Part shown: piece by piece, positions 8,024 through 9,887 of the stretch
Layout of the letters: every line of letters begins with the position of its first letter
Position numbering within the stretch: the stretch's first letter is position 1
Program-made: the position numbers and the translations under genes
The notes under the pieces: generated by a model
The model's input: only the letters and a program-made list of their open reading frames with translations
Databases searched by the model: none
Told to the model about the DNA's origin: nothing
From: RZYX01 sp036654375
GTDB lineage: Bacteria; Bacillota; Clostridia; Oscillospirales; Acutalibacteraceae
DNA: 9,887 nucleotides
NCBI GenBank assembly: GCA_036654375.1
Contig: JAVVSD010000024.1
Location: forward strand, 1-9,887
Direction of reading: 5' to 3'

Positions 8024-8033
8024 TTGATTTTTA

Positions 8034-9155
8034 ATGTTGGCGTTTGAAGAATTGCGTCTTAACCTACTCGAAAGCGAAAAGCCACTTGCAGACCTTCGTG
8101 ATGCTATTGGCCTTGATAAAATGAAAAGTGAAGTTGAGGAGCTTGAGCAAAAATCTGCTGCTGATGGATTTTGGGACGACCTTGCAGAATCTCAAAAAAA
8201 TTTGCAGAGAACAAGTATGCTCAAAAATCGAATTACATCTTATGAAAGCCTTAAAAGTGCGTATGATGATGCACTTGTTATGATTGAGATTTCTGACGAA
8301 GAAGAGGACGAGTCAATGCTTGCCGAATGCACAAATAGCGTTGAAGAAATACAGTCAGAGCTTGAGAGGCTCACTCTTTCCACACTTCTTTCTGGCGAGT
8401 TCGACTCAAAAAATGCAATCCTCACATTTCACGCTGGTGCAGGTGGAACAGAGGCACAGGACTGGGCATTGATGCTCTTCAGAATGTATTCACGATGGGG
8501 TGAAAGGCACGGATTTAAAGTTAGCACTCTTGATTTTCTTGATGGAGATGAAGCGGGACTTAAATCTGCAACTATCCTTATTGTGGGTGAAAACGCATAT
8601 GGCTTCTTAAAAAGCGAAACAGGTGTTCACAGGCTTGTTCGAGTTTCTCCTTTTGACTCTTCAGGTCGCAGACATACCTCTTTTGCATCCCTTGAAGTTA
8701 TGCCCGAAATTGACGACACTATCGAAGTGGAAATCAGCCCTGATGATATAAAAATCGACTACTATCGTGCAAGCGGTGCAGGCGGACAAAAGGTTAACAA
8801 AACCTCTTCTGCAGTTCGTTTAACCCACATCCCAACTGGCATTGTCGTTTCTTGCCAGGTTGAAAGAAGCCAGCATCAAAACAGGGAAGTCGCAATGCGT
8901 ATGCTCAAATCCAAGCTTGTTGAGATTAAGGAAAGAGAACATCTTGAAAAGATTGACGATATCAAAGGTGAGCATAAGGAAATCGGCTGGGGAAGCCAAA
9001 TCCGCTCCTATGTTTTCATGCCTTACACGCTTGTTAAGGACCACCGCACAAACTTTGAAATGGGTAATATAAATGCGGTTATGGACGGCGATCTTGATGG
9101 ATTTATCAACGCATTCCTTAAAATGCAGTCACTTGAAACGCTTAATAAGAACTAA
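8034..9155 (+). CDS. prfB: Peptide chain release factor 2 (RF2)
   Basis: RF2 recognises UGA and UAA in the ribosomal A site and triggers release of the finished protein. The 373-residue protein has an N-terminal helical, charged domain (about 1-110), the anticodon-like SPF tripeptide at 205-207 and the catalytic GGQ at 250-252, the same numbering as in E. coli. The blocks AGAGGTEAQDWA, ETGVHRLVRVSPFDSSGRRHTSF and GWGSQIRSYV are all typical. Most bacterial prfB genes carry a programmed +1 frameshift (CTT TGA C) near codon 25. Here the matching place reads GGC CTT GAT AAA (CTT at 8112-8114), so one T is missing and the frame is continuous. The gene has its own promoter, runs divergently from the leftward unit, and ends in TAA about 105 nt before a strong terminator. 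The secA neighbour common in Bacillota is not in the window. Confidence 0.98.
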   Translation: MLAFEELRLNLLESEKPLADLRDAIGLDKMKSEVEELEQKSAADGFWDDLAESQKNLQRTSMLKNRITSYESLKSAYDDALVMIEISDEEEDESMLAECTNSVEEIQSELERLTLSTLLSGEFDSKNAILTFHAGAGGTEAQDWALMLFRMYSRWGERHGFKVSTLDFLDGDEAGLKSATILIVGENAYGFLKSETGVHRLVRVSPFDSSGRRHTSFASLEVMPEIDDTIEVEISPDDIKIDYYRASGAGGQKVNKTSSAVRLTHIPTGIVVSCQVERSQHQNREVAMRMLKSKLVEIKEREHLEKIDDIKGEHKEIGWGSQIRSYVFMPYTLVKDHRTNFEMGNINAVMDGDLDGFINAFLKMQSLETLNKN

Positions 9156-9180
9156 ATATTAAGGCAACTCGAATATCAAT

Positions 9181-9218
9181 TTAGTCGCCAATATATATCT
9201 TAGTCGCCAATATATATC
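9181..9218. repeat. 19-bp perfect tandem duplication
   Basis: TTAGTCGCCAATATATATC occurs twice without a gap (9181-9199 and 9200-9218), just after prfB and before its terminator. With only two copies it could be a slippage product. No function is apparent. Confidence 0.85.
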
Positions 9219-9259
9219 GATTAATACTTAGATAAAATCCCCTATATAAACTTTCAATT

Positions 9260-9309
9260 AATAAGCCAACAAAGTGATTTAACGGTTACTTTTGTTGGCT
9301 TATTTTTAG
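9260..9309 (+). terminator. Intrinsic terminator after prfB
   Basis: The arms 9260-9275 (AATAAGCCAACAAAGT) and 9288-9304 pair over 16 bp with one bulged base, closing a 12-nt loop. The right arm runs into TTATTTTTAG, giving a U-rich tail. It lies about 105 nt after the prfB stop. The same sequence is the start of the ~98-bp tandem repeat, so the terminator may have arrived with or become part of that repeat. Confidence 0.8.
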
Positions 9310-9520
9310 TTTTATGCGATTTACTTTTATAAACAACTTACAAAGTCAGATTATAATTAAAAAATCAACAGAGATTTTAGCTTTTACTTGTGTGGGTTTG
9401 TTTTAAGTTATATGTTTATTCATTTATAAACCAAATTGCAAATAAGCGTTATTTTAAAGAAGAAAACAGAGGTTTTAGCTTTTACTTGAGTTGGTTTACT
9501 TTTAGCTTTATGTTTGTTCA
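9277..9520. repeat. Right tandem array of the dispersed ~98-bp repeat
   Basis: Three units can be aligned: 9277-9374 (diverged), 9375-9472, and a partial third from 9473. The clearest landmark is TTTTAGCTTTTACTTG, present at 9375 and again at 9473, a 98-nt period. The middle unit closely matches the left copies at 45-134. The first unit includes the right half of the prfB terminator. The array runs into the hairpin module at 9522. It is too short and irregular for CRISPR. Confidence 0.75.
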
Positions 9521-9521
9521 T

Positions 9522-9606
9522 TTCTTTGCCTGCCAAAGAAACGAACCAAAGAAAGGCAGCATGGGGGAAACCCTCAGTAGACACAGTCAATCGGTTTTCC
9601 CCCATG
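9522..9606. repeat. Structured module with consecutive hairpins
   Basis: Three inverted repeats lie side by side or nested: TTCTTTG-CCTGC-CAAAGAA (9522-9540), CTGCC (9530-9534) with GGCAG (9555-9559), and an 11-bp perfect stem CATGGGGGAAA (9560-9570) with TTTCCCCCATG (9596-9606) around a 25-nt loop. It ends the ~98-bp array. The first hairpin has a variant at 1-19. Short open frames crossing it look like chance. Confidence 0.65.
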
Positions 9607-9785
9607 TCCCCCTTCCGCATAAAAGTATATAGCTTGCTATCCAAATAATTTTAGGGAATAAAAGCATTGGCGAAAATTAGTAAGTAAGAATCGCAACTTA
9701 TTCAAACTAAAATATCTCAAAATTCAAACTCAAACCCTTAATGTTATAAAAGCTGAACTTTTACAACTTATTTCTTAAATGTATT

Positions 9786-9887
9786 TAAATCAAACCCTTC
9801 AACAAATTTCCTGTGTGGCACAGGAATTAGTCCTCTTTTTAAATCTAACCCCTTCAACATATTTCCTTAGTGGCACAGGAAGGGGTC
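9786..9887. repeat. 55-bp tandem repeat cut by the window end
   Basis: Two units align with a 55-nt offset, for example CCCTTCAACA at 9795 and 9850 and GTGGCACAGGAA in both. The first contains a perfect 8-bp stem with a 3-nt loop, TTCCTGTG-TGG-CACAGGAA (9809-9827). The second has a weaker inner stem but gains an outer 8-bp pairing, ACCCCTTC (9848-9855) with GAAGGGGT (9879-9886). A degenerate CAAACCCTT also occurs at 9731. More copies may follow beyond the window. Confidence 0.65.

Larger units (their letters stand above)
7720..8033. other. Divergent intergenic promoter region
   Basis: This 314-base AT-rich stretch separates the leftward five-gene unit from rightward prfB. I see no coding region, tRNA or recognisable riboswitch in it. 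It holds a good sigma-A-type promoter for prfB, a weaker candidate for the leftward unit, and an imperfect inverted repeat (7788-7800 with 7865-7879) that encloses the leftward candidate. Confidence 0.8.
9156..9887. other. Gene-free region after prfB
   Basis: This 732-base stretch has no credible gene on either strand. It holds the 19-bp duplication, the prfB terminator, the ~98-bp repeat array, the hairpin module and the start of the 55-bp repeat. Between 9607 and 9785 I see only AT-rich sequence with small chance hairpins such as ATAGC-TT-GCTAT at 9629-9640. Confidence 0.8.

Noticed and set aside
7720..8033. Riboswitch, T-box or tRNA gene in the divergent region
   Set aside because: I found no conserved T-box motif, cloverleaf or known aptamer core on either strand.
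9277..9520. CRISPR array
   Set aside because: The units are long (~98 bp), few and diverged throughout, with no short constant repeats separated by unique spacers and no cas genes.
9390..9632. 80-residue open frame on the plus strand (and a 74-residue one on the minus strand at 9420-9644)
   Set aside because: It lies entirely within the repeat array and hairpin module, has no ribosome site or family resemblance, and its sequence simply translates the repeat.

Overview
The window looks like a chromosomal housekeeping segment from a low-GC Bacillota, most likely class Clostridia (Oscillospiraceae/Ruminococcus-like). The reasons are AT-rich intergenic DNA, purine-rich ribosome binding sites, the firmicute-style cluster glmU-pth-mfd, and a Prok-RING/DUF2628 membrane protein of a type I associate with Clostridia. 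The taxonomic call is an inference.

Layout: positions 1-212 are non-coding and hold dispersed/tandem repeat sequence plus a hairpin terminator for the leftward genes. Positions 213-7719 hold five leftward genes that look like one transcription unit, read from high to low coordinates: a RING-like zinc/membrane protein (7719-6772), galU (6753-5878), glmU (5837-4452), pth (4360-3797) and mfd (3689-213). Positions 7720-8033 form a divergent promoter region. Gene prfB (8034-9155) runs rightward. Positions 9156-9887 carry no credible gene. They hold a 19-bp tandem duplication, the prfB terminator, about two and a half copies of a ~98-bp tandem repeat, strong hairpins, and the start of a second 55-bp tandem repeat cut off by the window end.

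Function: galU and glmU make UDP-glucose and UDP-N-acetylglucosamine, the precursors for glycans and peptidoglycan. The RING/DUF2628 protein is probably membrane-anchored and of unknown role. pth recycles peptidyl-tRNA, mfd clears stalled RNA polymerase and recruits excision repair, and prfB encodes release factor 2. prfB here is one uninterrupted frame without the usual autoregulatory frameshift.

No clear defence system, phage, insertion sequence or new enzyme pathway is visible. The least explained signal is the structured repeat family. Copies of it sit in the same orientation at both ends of the window, about 9.3 kb apart, and the prfB terminator hairpin seems to be part of one repeat unit.
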